This document shows positions 51,188 through 59,950 of a DNA stretch of 64,000 nucleotides, piece after piece. The number at the start of each line of letters is the position of its first letter. Position 1 is the first letter of the stretch. Under the pieces are notes generated by a model. It saw only the letters and a program-made list of their open reading frames with translations, ran no database searches and was not told the DNA's origin. The translations under genes were made by a program, and so were the position numbers. This stretch comes from Microcoleus sp036705565 (GTDB lineage: Bacteria > Cyanobacteriota > Cyanobacteriia > Cyanobacteriales > Microcoleaceae): assembly GCA_036705565.1 (NCBI GenBank), contig JAUBUY010000013.1; one strand, 5' to 3'.

Positions 51188-52468
51188 GTGTTTAATCAAA
51201 GTCGTCGCAATCTGGCTCGTTGGTTCACCCTCTCAATGGGAAGCATTCTCGTGCTGTTTGCTGGGGCGATTTATCAGATTGAGGTAAAAGATAAACTAGA
51301 GGCGCTCGATCGACTGCTGTATGACAAAACTAGAGTCATGGCTGCCAGCGTACATTATGAAGTTCGCCAAAACCAGAACCAGGTCGATCTGAATCATGTT
51401 TCCTTGTTAGGCAGTGGTTCCCATCCCCTTGCTGAAGATCTGATTTACGTGCGCTGGTATAACGCACAAGGGCGGTTAGTTCGTTTTTTTGGGAATTCTC
51501 CTCCCCAGCAGTTAAATACGCCTTTTGGTTATCTCACAGTTCGATCGACCGATCCACTTTTGGGAAAAGGAATCTGGCTGCGTCAGGTGACATTACCCGT
51601 TGAAGGTAGAACAGGGGTACTCGGTTATCTTCAGGTTGCAACTCCCCTGACAGAAACTCAAAACAGGCTCACTGAGCTTCAGATTGTGCTAACTCTCGCT
51701 GTCCCGCTGACACTGGGCTTAATTGCCCTCACAGGTTGGTTTCTCAGTGGGCTGGCCATGCAACCGATTCGGCAAGCCTATCAGCAGCTTCAGCGCTTTA
51801 CAGCCGATGCCTCTCACGAGTTGCGATCGCCCCTGTCTGCCATTCTCACTAATGCCCAGCTTGGGTTGCTGATCGCGGCTGATGATACACGTTACCATCC
51901 TCCCTTAGAAAACATTGTAGATAGCGCAAAATCCATGGGAGCCTTGGTGAATAATTTACTGCTGTTGGCTCGTCATCAGGGGCGACTTGCGCCGGAATCG
52001 CTCAAGTTAATCAATCTCAACGAGTTGCTGAGCAATTTAGCAACCCAGTTTCTCGCACTTGCAGAAGTCCAAAATATCAAACTAACCTGCGAATCACCGG
52101 CACAACGGATTGAATTATTGGCCGATCCTGATTTGCTGCGGCAAGTAGTCGAAAACTTGCTTTACAATGCCTGTAAATATACTCCTGTTGGCGGAACTGT
52201 AAAGATACGCTTAGTTCTTCATTCCCATTTGGCAGTCATTCAGATCATCGATACGGGAATCGGTATTCCAGAAGTGGACTTACCCTATATTTTCGATCGC
52301 TTCTATCGAGTAGACACCGATCGCTCGCAGGATAGTGGAGGCTTTGGGCTGGGGTTGGCGATCGTCGAACAAATTGTCAAGGCACACAGCGGACAAATAC
52401 AGGTGACGAGTGAAGTGGGCAAAGGCTCAACTTTCCAGGTTGAACTGCCGCTCAAACCTTATCACTAA
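51188..52468 (+). CDS. Sensor histidine kinase, RppB/NrsS-like
   Basis: 426 residues from a GTG start preceded by AAAGG. Two transmembrane segments (about residues 14-30 and 160-185) enclose a periplasmic sensor domain of about 130 residues. The cytoplasmic part has a HAMP-like connector, the dimerisation helix with phospho-accepting His210 (ADASHELRSPLSAI), and the HATPase domain with LLYNACKYTPVGG (N box), DTGIGIPEVDLPYIFDRFYR (G1/F) and GGFGLGLAIVEQIVKAHSG (G2). It forms an operon with the response regulator. The signal is unknown but the context suggests ion or envelope stress. Confidence 0.92.
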   Translation: MFNQSRRNLARWFTLSMGSILVLFAGAIYQIEVKDKLEALDRLLYDKTRVMAASVHYEVRQNQNQVDLNHVSLLGSGSHPLAEDLIYVRWYNAQGRLVRFFGNSPPQQLNTPFGYLTVRSTDPLLGKGIWLRQVTLPVEGRTGVLGYLQVATPLTETQNRLTELQIVLTLAVPLTLGLIALTGWFLSGLAMQPIRQAYQQLQRFTADASHELRSPLSAILTNAQLGLLIAADDTRYHPPLENIVDSAKSMGALVNNLLLLARHQGRLAPESLKLINLNELLSNLATQFLALAEVQNIKLTCESPAQRIELLADPDLLRQVVENLLYNACKYTPVGGTVKIRLVLHSHLAVIQIIDTGIGIPEVDLPYIFDRFYRVDTDRSQDSGGFGLGLAIVEQIVKAHSGQIQVTSEVGKGSTFQVELPLKPYH

Positions 52469-52519
52469 GCCGCCTCAAACGAGAGAGAAGGTGCACTCTG
52501 CTTTAGACGTAACTGCAAT

Positions 52520-53913
52520 GTATTGTAAAACTTCATTGAGTTTATAAGCAATTATAAACAATAATGGTATTCTATTGTTGTGAGTGTTGAACAAGGAATA
52601 CGCATCGCCCAAAAAACGCAAGTCTCAAATGCAACTAACAGAGAGGCACATCATTAAATCAACGTCACACCGTTTCGCCCAAATAGACGAACTAGCTTTC
52701 AAGTCCAAAAACCTCTACAATGCCGCCAATTACGTCATTCGTCAGAGCTTTATTTATGGATGGGGTTATGTCAGTTATAACGAAATGAACCGATTGATGA
52801 GGTCTCACGAAGCATATAAGGCTTTGCCTGCTAAAGTAAGTCAGCAAATCTTGATGGTGCTAGACAAGAATTGGAAATCGTTTTTTGAAGCCGTTAAAGC
52901 TTACAAAGCTGACTCTTCAAAATTAACGGGTAGCCCAAAATTGCCAAAGTACAAAGATAAGACTAAAGGGCGTAACCTTCTCGTTTACACGATTCAATCA
53001 ATTAGCAGCAAACAGTTGAAGAAAGGAATCATTAAACTTTCCGGCACTGAACTTTCAATTAAAACCCAACTCAATCCCAACCAGATTTGTCAAGTTAGAC
53101 TGGTTCCGAAATGTGATTCCTATGTAATTGAGGTGATTTATGATGAAGCGGAGTCCAGCCTTGGCAATGCCAACTCTGTAGCTAGTATTGATTTAGGATT
53201 GGACAATTTAGTGGCGTTAACTTCAAATCAACCGGGATTTATCCCTTTGTTGATCAACGGGCGACCATTAAAATCGATTAACCAGTTCTACAACAAACGC
53301 AAATCCCGATTACAATCCCAGTTAAAAGGGAATCGTCAAACCTCACCCAGAATTCAGCGATCAACTCGCTGTCGAAATCAGAAAGTTGATAATTACTTGC
53401 ATCATGCTAGTCGTGTGATTGTTGACGATTTGGTAGTGAACCAAATTGGAACGCTGGTAATCGGCAAAAATGCACAGTGGAAAACCGATATCAATCTCGG
53501 TAAACAAACCAACCAAAATTTTGTCAGTATTCCTCACTCTCGATTAATTGAAATGTTGGAGTACAAAGCTCGCTTGGCGGGAATCACAGTAATTGTGCAG
53601 GAAGAATCCTACACATCCCGCTCCAGTTTTTTAGGTTTAGACCCAATTCCTGTTTATGGAAAAACCGAAAAAGAGCCTGTGTTTACTGGTAAGCGGGTTA
53701 AGCGGGGTTTGTACAAAACATCGACTGGTCAATTAATTAATTCTGATATCAACGCTTCGTACAACATCCTCAGAAAAGCAATCCCAAATGCCTTCAGCGA
53801 TGGGATAGGGAGCTGCGTAGTTCAGCCGAGGCGGGTCAATCCGCTCAAAGTAAAAGCGAAGGGGGAGGGACTTGAAGCCTCCCATGTCTATAAATGACTA
53901 TACTTTTGCCAGC
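52520..53913 (+). mobile_element. IS605/IS1341-type element carrying only TnpB
   Basis: Boundaries are inferred by comparing with the uninterrupted copy at 44901-44951: GAACTGCAAT there continues into TATGTGGTGTATTT, whereas here CAACTGCAAT-like sequence ends at 52519 and TATGTGG resumes at 53914. The left end contains the palindrome GTTTATAA-GCAA-TTATAAAC (52540-52559). There is no target duplication and no Y1 transposase, as in IS1341-like members. The right end overlaps the end of tnpB. Confidence 0.8.
52584..53897 (+). CDS. tnpB: TnpB (RNA-guided nuclease-like, IS605 OrfB), zinc-finger-less
   Basis: 437 residues from the GTG at 52584; the ATG at 52629 (MQLTERHIIKS) is an equally plausible start. 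RuvC motif I is SIDLGLDNLVAL (Asp). The usual RuvC II Glu is absent at GTLVIGKNAQWK, whereas a Glu pair is present in VQEESYTS. RuvC III Asp is in NSDINASYNI. The C4 zinc finger typical of TnpB is replaced by SRSSFLGLDPIPVYG and KRVKRGLYKTS. This matches a common cyanobacterial subgroup. Activity is uncertain. The frame is intact, and the guide RNA would be encoded at the 3' end. Confidence 0.9.
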   Translation: MLNKEYASPKKRKSQMQLTERHIIKSTSHRFAQIDELAFKSKNLYNAANYVIRQSFIYGWGYVSYNEMNRLMRSHEAYKALPAKVSQQILMVLDKNWKSFFEAVKAYKADSSKLTGSPKLPKYKDKTKGRNLLVYTIQSISSKQLKKGIIKLSGTELSIKTQLNPNQICQVRLVPKCDSYVIEVIYDEAESSLGNANSVASIDLGLDNLVALTSNQPGFIPLLINGRPLKSINQFYNKRKSRLQSQLKGNRQTSPRIQRSTRCRNQKVDNYLHHASRVIVDDLVVNQIGTLVIGKNAQWKTDINLGKQTNQNFVSIPHSRLIEMLEYKARLAGITVIVQEESYTSRSSFLGLDPIPVYGKTEKEPVFTGKRVKRGLYKTSTGQLINSDINASYNILRKAIPNAFSDGIGSCVVQPRRVNPLKVKAKGEGLEASHVYK

Positions 53914-53933
53914 TATGTGGTGTATTTGGATGA

Positions 53934-54491
53934 ATGGCGATGAAGTTGAAACATGATTTCTGGATTGGTTGGGCGCTAGGGGCGATCGTCCTGAGCTCTT
54001 GCTGGGACCAAACTACCTCACCAAGACAACAACCCGATATAAAACGTGAAATTTCACTGAAAGCAGTCCCGTTAGATAAAACAAAAGTTGTGATGGGACA
54101 AACCGTATATGTCCCTATTTACTCACATATTTATCACTACAATAGCAAGGATCAAGTCATGAATTTGTCAGCCACCCTCAGTATCCGCAATACGGATCTG
54201 ACAAATTCGATTATTATTACTTCGGTGCGTTACTACGATAGCGATGGGAAATTGATTAGGCACGACATTAAGAGTCCAGTAGAACTCAAGCCCCTTGCTT
54301 CCACAGACTTTTTTATTGCAGCAGATGATACAAGTGGAGGCTCAGGTGCAAACTTTATTGTGGAGTGGGTTGCAGAAAAAACGGTTTACGATCCTGTCAT
54401 TGAAGCTGTCATGATTAGTACCTCATCTTCTCAGGGTATTTCATTTATCAGTCCCGCTAAAGTTCTCAAGCAACACAAGATGCAGAAGTGA
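53934..54491 (+). CDS. DUF3124 lipoprotein
   Basis: 185 residues, starting at ATG 53934 (MAMKLKHDFWIGWALGA), with a lipobox VLSSC and a single lipidated Cys. The DUF3124 domain reads MGQTVYVPIYSHIYHYNSKD, then LSATLSIRNTDL, YYDSDGKLIR, DDTSGGSGANFIVEWV and EAVMISTSSSQGISFISPA. The family is common in cyanobacteria and gammaproteobacteria; no function is known. The TnpB element lies 20 bp upstream of its start codon and separates it from its original promoter. A truncated copy exists at 44952. Confidence 0.87.
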   Translation: MAMKLKHDFWIGWALGAIVLSSCWDQTTSPRQQPDIKREISLKAVPLDKTKVVMGQTVYVPIYSHIYHYNSKDQVMNLSATLSIRNTDLTNSIIITSVRYYDSDGKLIRHDIKSPVELKPLASTDFFIAADDTSGGSGANFIVEWVAEKTVYDPVIEAVMISTSSSQGISFISPAKVLKQHKMQK

Positions 54492-54652
54492 TTTTAGAGG
54501 ATTAAATTATTGCTTTATAAGGTAGGTTTAGACTCTTATAATGGGAGCATCTCATATTTGTAAAAACACTTATTCTGGTTTCTTCCTTCTTCATTCTGAC
54601 TTGTTTCCTACTGGATCCTGACTCCTAATTCCAATTTCTAGCTTAGGAATGA

Positions 54653-54702
54653 GAATTAAATAACTTCCACAATAATAATTAAAATTGTAAGTTATTTAAT
54701 TC
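54653..54702. repeat. Perfect inverted repeat after the DUF3124 gene
   Basis: GAATTAAATAACTT (54653-54666) is perfectly complementary to AAGTTATTTAATTC (54689-54702), and the arms extend inward through ACAAT/ATTGT. This is a hairpin of about 19 bp. The rest of 54492-54874 holds no supported gene. Confidence 0.75.
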
Positions 54703-54874
54703 GCGATCCTTAGCTGCACAAGCGAGATTATCCCATTTTTAATTTTTAACTTTGTATATCGCTATTTATTGCAAAATAAAACGATAGCATTAATGTGGAG
54801 ACTACCCAACTGTTTTCTGTTAAGATTAGAGAGCTTGAGGGTGAATACTAAAAATATAAATGAGGACTTAGGGT

Positions 54875-55834
54875 ATGCAAAAGCGACAATTGGGGACATC
54901 ACAAATTCAGATTACCCCGATAATTATGGGGACTTGGCAAGCTGGGAAGCGGATGTGGGTGGGAATTGAGGATGCTGAAACTGTCAAAGCAATGCGCGCG
55001 GCTTTTGAGGCAGGTATTACCACCTTTGATACGGCTGAGGTTTACGGAGAAGGGCATTCGGAACAAATTATCGGTCAAGCACTTTCAGATGTGCGATGGC
55101 AAGTAGTTTATGCTAGCAAAGTTTTCGCCAACCACCTGAAACCCGATTTGTTAATCGAAGCGTGCGATCGATCCCTAAAAAACCTCAACACCGATTATAT
55201 CGACCTTTACCAAATCCACTGGCCCGCTGGCAGTTGGAATTCCGAGTTAGTGCCAATTGCAGAAACAATGGACGCCCTGAACAAGTTAAAAGAACAGGGG
55301 AAAATTCGGGCGATCGGCGTTTCCAACTTCTCCCGTGCCCAAATAGAAGAAGCCGCCCAATACGGACGCATCGACAGCCTGCAACCGCCCTATTCTCTGT
55401 TTTGGCGCTGGGTAGAAAAAGATGTTATGTCCTATTGTGTTGACAATCATATCTCAATTATTGCTTATTCATCTCTAGCTCAAGGAATATTGACAGGTAA
55501 ATTCGGGCCAGAACACAAGTTTGAAGAAGGCGACCACCGCGCCAAAAATAAGCTGTTCATCAAAGAAAATTACGACCGAGTGCAAACAGCATTAAATCAA
55601 CTCAGGCCAATTGCCGATCGCCACCAGACAAGCTTGGGCAACTTAGCTTTAGCTTGGTTGATTTCCCAGCCACAAACAAATGCAATTGTCGGCGCGCGCG
55701 ACGGGGAACAAGCAGCCGAAAATGCTAAAGCTGCTGAGGTAAAATTGAGTGAAGAGGAATTAAAAGAAATTGACGCGATCGGGCGAACAGTCACCGATCG
55801 TTTAGACGACAACCCCGTCATGTGGAATTTCTAA
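54875..55834 (+). CDS. Aldo/keto reductase
   Basis: 319 residues, cytosolic NADPH-dependent carbonyl reductase family. The catalytic tetrad is visible: FDTAEVYGEGHSE (Asp and Tyr), YASKVF (Lys) and YQIHWP (His). Later motifs are GVSNFSRAQIEEA, IIAYSSLAQGILTGKF and the coenzyme-binding AIVGARDGEQAAENA. The size fits the AKR superfamily with the yeast-plant style of loops. The start is the ATG at 54875 (MQKRQLGTSQIQITPI). Substrate cannot be read from the sequence. Adjacent genes are unrelated. Confidence 0.93.
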   Translation: MQKRQLGTSQIQITPIIMGTWQAGKRMWVGIEDAETVKAMRAAFEAGITTFDTAEVYGEGHSEQIIGQALSDVRWQVVYASKVFANHLKPDLLIEACDRSLKNLNTDYIDLYQIHWPAGSWNSELVPIAETMDALNKLKEQGKIRAIGVSNFSRAQIEEAAQYGRIDSLQPPYSLFWRWVEKDVMSYCVDNHISIIAYSSLAQGILTGKFGPEHKFEEGDHRAKNKLFIKENYDRVQTALNQLRPIADRHQTSLGNLALAWLISQPQTNAIVGARDGEQAAENAKAAEVKLSEEELKEIDAIGRTVTDRLDDNPVMWNF

Positions 55835-55906
55835 AACAGAACTGACGCAACTGGCATATATAGTAAGGTACCCCGGAACTCACGCCCAGATCACCATTCT
55901 CGCTTA

Positions 55907-55967
55907 ACGGGCTAGAAGCCCATTCCACAAAGAGTGAATTTCTTGTGGAATGGGCTTCTAGCCCGTT
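55907..55967. repeat. Palindromic repeat ACGGGCTAGAAGCCCATTCC
   Basis: ACGGGCTAGAAGCCCATTCC, continuing ACAA, is inverted at the right as TTGTGGAATGGGCTTCTAGC, continuing CCGT: a 24-bp perfect stem. It is similar in style to repeats at 26098 and 36065. Confidence 0.85.
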
Positions 55968-56059
55968 CCTAAAAAGCTAATGAGGTATAATATCTACTGC
56001 GCTGTGGAAATATTCAAAAAGTTAAAATCAAAAATCAAAAATCCGCAATCTAAAATCGA

Positions 56060-57931
56060 ATGAGTTACTGCCTAAACCCCAACTGTTCCAAGCCGCAAAA
56101 TCCCCCCGCAGTCAAATTATGCAAACATTGCCGTTCAAAACTGCTGCTGCGCGATCGCTACCGGGCGATAAAGGCGATCGGACAAGGCGGTTTTGGTAGA
56201 ACATTCCTCGCCGTTGACGAAGACAAACCCTCAAAACCTCGCTGCGTCATCAAACAATTTTTACCTGCAGAAACCCCACTCATCCCATCAGCAAGCAATC
56301 GCAACAGCAAAAAAGCCGCCGAACTTTTTGAACAAGAAGCAATGCGATTAGACGAGTTGGGAAAACACCCTCAAATTCCCGAACTATTAGCCTATTCTAT
56401 CCAAGACAGCAGACAATATGTAGTCCAAGAATTTATCGACGGGCAAAATTTAGCACAAATTGTAGAAACAGAAGGCAGATTTACAGAAAATCAAATTCAA
56501 GACTTACTCAATAGCCTATTACCCGTCCTTCACTTCATCCATTCCCACAACGTTATTCACCGAGACATCAAACCCGGAAACATCATTCGCCGCGCCGACA
56601 AACAATTAGTCTTAGTAGACTTTGGCGCTGCCAAAATTGCTACAGGTACAGCATTACTCAAAACAGGAACCAGCATCGGCAGCCCCGAATACATCGCCCC
56701 CGAACAAGCTAGAGGCAAAGCATTTTTTACCAGCGATTTGTACAGTTTAGGCGTAACTTGTTTGTACTTGCTAACTCAAGTTTCCCCTTTTGACCTGTTT
56801 GATCCTGGTGAAGATTCCTGGATATGGCGACAGTATTTGGCTAACAACCCCGTGAGTGAACAACTCGGAAAAATTTTAGACAAAATGATTGCCAATGCTA
56901 CCAACCGCCGCTATCAAACGGCTGTTGAAGTATTAAAAGAAATTAATCCCCAAGTTGCGATCGATCTAGCAATTCCTAAAACAAGTTCCAAGTTAGTTAA
57001 ACCAGGAAAAACTCCCGCCCAGCCCCAACAGCAAACCTATAGCTGGCAATGTATTCACACCCTAACAGGCCACAAAAACTTAATTTACTCTGTGGCTTTC
57101 AGCCCCAACGGAGAAGTTGTAGCCAGCGGCAGCGATGACAAAACAATCAAGCTGTGGGGAGTTGAAGACGGGCAAGAAATTGTCACCCTCACAGGACACG
57201 CTAACTCAGTTTATACAGTAGCTTTCAGCCCTGACGGAAAGATGCTAGCCAGCAGCAGCCACGACAAAACTGTCAAACTTTGGCGGATGAAAGATGGGCA
57301 AGAAATTCGCACGTTTGTGGGTCACACTAACTCAGTTTACAGCGCAGCTTTCAGTCCCGATGGCGAAATTATTGCTAGCAGCAGTTGGGACAAAACAATC
57401 AAGATTTGGCGCGTCAAAGACGGGCAAGAAATTCGCACCCTTGCGGGTCACACCAACTTAGTTTATTTGGTTGCTTTTAGCCCGGATGGCGAAACTATTG
57501 CTAGTTGCAGTTGGGACAGAACCGTCAAAATTTGGCGAGTTAAAGATGGGAAGCTAATTCGCACACTTACAGGTCATACAGACTCCGTTCGCTGCATAGC
57601 TTTTAGTCCAAATGGAGAGTTTTTGGCTAGCGGTAGCCATGACAATACTATTAAAATTTGGTGGGTCAAAGATTGGCAAGAAGTTTTAACTATCACAGGA
57701 CATTCTTGGTATGTTGATTCTATTGCTTTTAGTCCCGATGGCGAGATTCTGGCTAGCAGCAGCAATCAAACTATTAAAATTTGGCGAGTGAAAGACGGTC
57801 AAGAAATTTGTAATATTGCGGGTCACAATAACTCTGTCTATTCGGTTAATTTTAGCCCAGAAGGAGAGTTTATGGCTAGCGGCAGTAGTGACAAAAGTAT
57901 TAAGATTTGGCAGAATACCATGTTTGTTTAA
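56060..57931 (+). CDS. Zinc-ribbon/serine-threonine kinase/WD40 protein
   Basis: 623 residues. A four-Cys zinc ribbon (MSYCLNPNC and CKHC) is followed by a complete Hanks-type kinase: glycine loop GQGGFGRTFLAVDE, Lys65 in CVIKQF, an alpha-C Glu, HRDIKPGN, VDFGAAK and YIAPEQARGKAF. Then come a proline/glutamine linker (about residues 312-330) and seven WD40 repeats (about 335-623), each carrying GH and IKIW-type signatures with highly similar sequence. Here the kinase and WD40 parts are joined without a transmembrane helix, unlike the paralogue at 26365. It probably senses and signals through protein contacts. Confidence 0.94.
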   Translation: MSYCLNPNCSKPQNPPAVKLCKHCRSKLLLRDRYRAIKAIGQGGFGRTFLAVDEDKPSKPRCVIKQFLPAETPLIPSASNRNSKKAAELFEQEAMRLDELGKHPQIPELLAYSIQDSRQYVVQEFIDGQNLAQIVETEGRFTENQIQDLLNSLLPVLHFIHSHNVIHRDIKPGNIIRRADKQLVLVDFGAAKIATGTALLKTGTSIGSPEYIAPEQARGKAFFTSDLYSLGVTCLYLLTQVSPFDLFDPGEDSWIWRQYLANNPVSEQLGKILDKMIANATNRRYQTAVEVLKEINPQVAIDLAIPKTSSKLVKPGKTPAQPQQQTYSWQCIHTLTGHKNLIYSVAFSPNGEVVASGSDDKTIKLWGVEDGQEIVTLTGHANSVYTVAFSPDGKMLASSSHDKTVKLWRMKDGQEIRTFVGHTNSVYSAAFSPDGEIIASSSWDKTIKIWRVKDGQEIRTLAGHTNLVYLVAFSPDGETIASCSWDRTVKIWRVKDGKLIRTLTGHTDSVRCIAFSPNGEFLASGSHDNTIKIWWVKDWQEVLTITGHSWYVDSIAFSPDGEILASSSNQTIKIWRVKDGQEICNIAGHNNSVYSVNFSPEGEFMASGSSDKSIKIWQNTMFV

Positions 57932-57957
57932 TTACCCGCAATCAAAATTGTTTGTAG

Positions 57958-58028
57958 TCGGTGGGCGGGGGCAGGTTTATGATAATTGTGGGTTTTAGGC
58001 GATTATTGTTGGTGAACCTGCCCCTACA
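57958..58028. repeat. GGGGCAGGTTT inverted-repeat element
   Basis: GGCGGGGGCAGGTTTATGAT at the left and GGTGAACCTGCCCCTACAGG at the right; a variant of the GGGGCGGGTT family described at 2706-3022. Confidence 0.75.
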
Positions 58029-58062
58029 GGAATTATGGTCAATTCACCGGACACGATATGAT

Positions 58063-58704
58063 TCAACCGTTCTCCCTTTCAATTTTTTGCCGCAACTCCC
58101 GAATGACTGTACTTGTAGGGCGATCGCGCGACATTTGCCAGCATTCCTCGACAATTTCTGATACATTAAAATTGGGAAAATAACGGCTAACTGAATTTTC
58201 GACATATCGATCGTTTTGCAAGTCGTAAATTCTGAGCTTATTTTTCTTAAACAGCCACACTTCAGGCACTTGATAAGGCAAGTAATCATCTAAATCCGTG
58301 TAGCTAGTTACGTCTACTTCGATTACTAGATCCGGCGGCGGTTCAACACCCCAAGCAATCCGATCTTTACCAATAATTGTCGCACAACTATCGATATAAA
58401 AACAATAATCTGGTTCAATTCCTCTTACCTCCGGCAAATCCATCGTAATTGGTGTAAAAGCTTCATAATCTCGCCCCAAGTAATCTAGGAAAACCATTGC
58501 CACCATTGCAATAATATGAGATTGTTTTCCGTGTACTGGTAAAGGGGACATTAATAAAATCTCTCCTGGTCGATATTTGATGCGCGGAATTGAACGATCG
58601 CCCAATTGTGCTACAAGTGATTGGTAATCCTGCCAGTTTGCGGGAAATTTTATAAGTGTTCCTGGGGGCAAATGAATTTTTTCTGGCGTGACAACTGCAA
58701 ACAT
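58063..58704 (-). CDS. Uma2 family (DUF820) restriction-endonuclease-like protein
   Basis: 213 residues. The PD-(D/E)XK-type core is visible: IEPDYCFYID, then PPDLVIEVDVTSYTD and VPEVWLFKKNKLRIYDL (Asp, Glu, and a Val-x-x-x-Trp pattern as in Uma2). The N-terminal part has KYRPGEILLMSPLPVHGKQS with the Ser-Pro motif. Uma2 proteins are extremely common in cyanobacteria and of unknown role. The gene is on the minus strand, 54 bp from the next minus-strand gene. Confidence 0.9.
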   Translation of the reverse strand: MFAVVTPEKIHLPPGTLIKFPANWQDYQSLVAQLGDRSIPRIKYRPGEILLMSPLPVHGKQSHIIAMVAMVFLDYLGRDYEAFTPITMDLPEVRGIEPDYCFYIDSCATIIGKDRIAWGVEPPPDLVIEVDVTSYTDLDDYLPYQVPEVWLFKKNKLRIYDLQNDRYVENSVSRYFPNFNVSEIVEECWQMSRDRPTSTVIRELRQKIERENG

Positions 58705-58758
58705 AAAACTTATACCTCCTGACTGAGGATGTGTGTTTTAAACAACTAAAAGCTATTA

Positions 58759-59268
58759 TCAATCTATCTGCTTCACCACCTCCCAGGCCAACCCTAGCAC
58801 CTCTGCAATTTGCTCATCCTTCAATCCCAACTGTCGTAATTTACCAACCATTTCAATTTTAACTTGATTCGTGCCATCCTGGTAGTCGGGAGTCGGAGGC
58901 TGACTTTTATCTGGGGTAGGAGTGGGTAGTTCTGAGCAGCCATTGATATAATTAATTGTATTGCTATCACCAAAATTAGTAGTGTTGCGATCGCCAAAAT
59001 TTATATTCAGATTTAATTTCCGTTCTAGAACAGATTCCAGATTCCCTTTATCAACTGGTTCATCAAAAGCATTAGATAGCATTTGCAAAAGCTCGTAACC
59101 TACATCCTTAGCATGACCCGCCGTACACCCGTAAGTATCTGCAATATCAGAATACTTTTGTCGATTGAGTATTCCCTTGATAATTTTACGCTGCAAGTCA
59201 TTTAGATGTTTGCCTGTCTTCGCACTGAGCACTTTATCTACAAATTGCAAGATATGGGCAGTGTCCAT
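58759..59268 (-). CDS. vMAP-type HTH protein (vWA-MoxR-associated N-terminal domain)
   Basis: 169 residues. The N-terminal part (LNDLQRKIIKGILNRQKYSD, then IADTYGCTAGHAKDVGYELL and VDKGNLESVLER) matches the small HTH that usually sits at the front of large vWA/MoxR-associated or STAND-type proteins. Here it stands alone. An asparagine/glycine stretch with NFGD repeats and a Pro-rich linker (about residues 90-125) follow, then a C-terminal helix-turn-helix-like VGKLRQLGLKDEQIAEVLGL. The upstream region carries an unusual 10-bp repeat array. Function unknown; possibly a transcription factor. Confidence 0.7.
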   Translation of the reverse strand: MDTAHILQFVDKVLSAKTGKHLNDLQRKIIKGILNRQKYSDIADTYGCTAGHAKDVGYELLQMLSNAFDEPVDKGNLESVLERKLNLNINFGDRNTTNFGDSNTINYINGCSELPTPTPDKSQPPTPDYQDGTNQVKIEMVGKLRQLGLKDEQIAEVLGLAWEVVKQID

Positions 59269-59304
59269 CAGTAGGGGGGTCGGAGAACTATAGTTAGTAT
59301 ACCC

Positions 59305-59388
59305 GACTTTATCCGTCTTTATCCGTCTTTATCCGCCTTGCATAGCGATTTTAGAAAGACCCGTCTTTTTCCGTCTTTTTTCGCTTTG
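59305..59388. repeat. Ten-base GTCTTTATCC/CCGTCTTTTT array between divergent genes
   Basis: GACTTTATCC, GTCTTTATCC, GTCTTTATCC occupy 59305-59334, then, after 26 bases, CCGTCTTTTT, CCGTCTTTTT and TCGCTTTG lie at 59361-59388. The period is 10 bases, about one DNA turn. It occupies the divergent promoter region of the vMAP-type gene and the gene at 59460. Confidence 0.7.
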
Positions 59389-59459
59389 CAGTTTTGAGCG
59401 ATCGGTTTAAGATACGGAAGAGCAAAAAAGCAGCTTCGTTAGAAGATTGGAGACATATC

Positions 59460-59810
59460 ATGAGCTTCGTGTACAGAGACATAACTGGGACTGGTACGGA
59501 AAGTGGGCAGTACGAGGTCTTGGTTAATGGAAGTGAAGTAGGCATTATTATTCGACAAGGCAGTTCGTGGCTAGTAGCTAAACCTAATAGTAATAACTAC
59601 GAGAGTCAAACATTCCTCAACAAACAAGAGGCTGCCCAACATCTAGCAGACTTGGCTGAACTTAGTCGGGTCGAAGATGAAACTATTATGATTTATAAGG
59701 CACAAGAAGAAAATGAAATTGATAGGATTTATGTGGAACGAGAAGGAGTAGCTCATATGGAATGGTTGCTCTCCGAATTTGGAGAAGATGTATTTCCCGA
59801 TCGTGATTAA
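59460..59810 (+). CDS. Hypothetical protein
   Basis: 116 residues from the ATG at 59460, supported by GGAGA eight bases upstream. The sequence MSFVYRDITGTGTESGQYEV, then VNGSEVGIIIRQGSSWLVAK and SQTFLNKQEAAQHLADL shows beta-strands followed by a helix, as in small alpha/beta DNA- or ligand-binding domains. The C-terminal part is acidic (EFGEDVFPDRD). The frame extends 22 codons upstream but without a good start. Family unrecognised. It is divergent from the vMAP-type gene. Confidence 0.65.
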   Translation: MSFVYRDITGTGTESGQYEVLVNGSEVGIIIRQGSSWLVAKPNSNNYESQTFLNKQEAAQHLADLAELSRVEDETIMIYKAQEENEIDRIYVEREGVAHMEWLLSEFGEDVFPDRD

Positions 59811-59950
59811 TTCATTGGCTGATTTTCAGTTTTCTGGCGATCGCACTTGCTTTTTTTACTGATAGGCGATCGCCCCTTACTTTTCTTATGGATAGGCGAT
59901 CGATAAGGAGTGGGGATGCGATCGCACCTTTCTTTACCAAAAATCTAATT

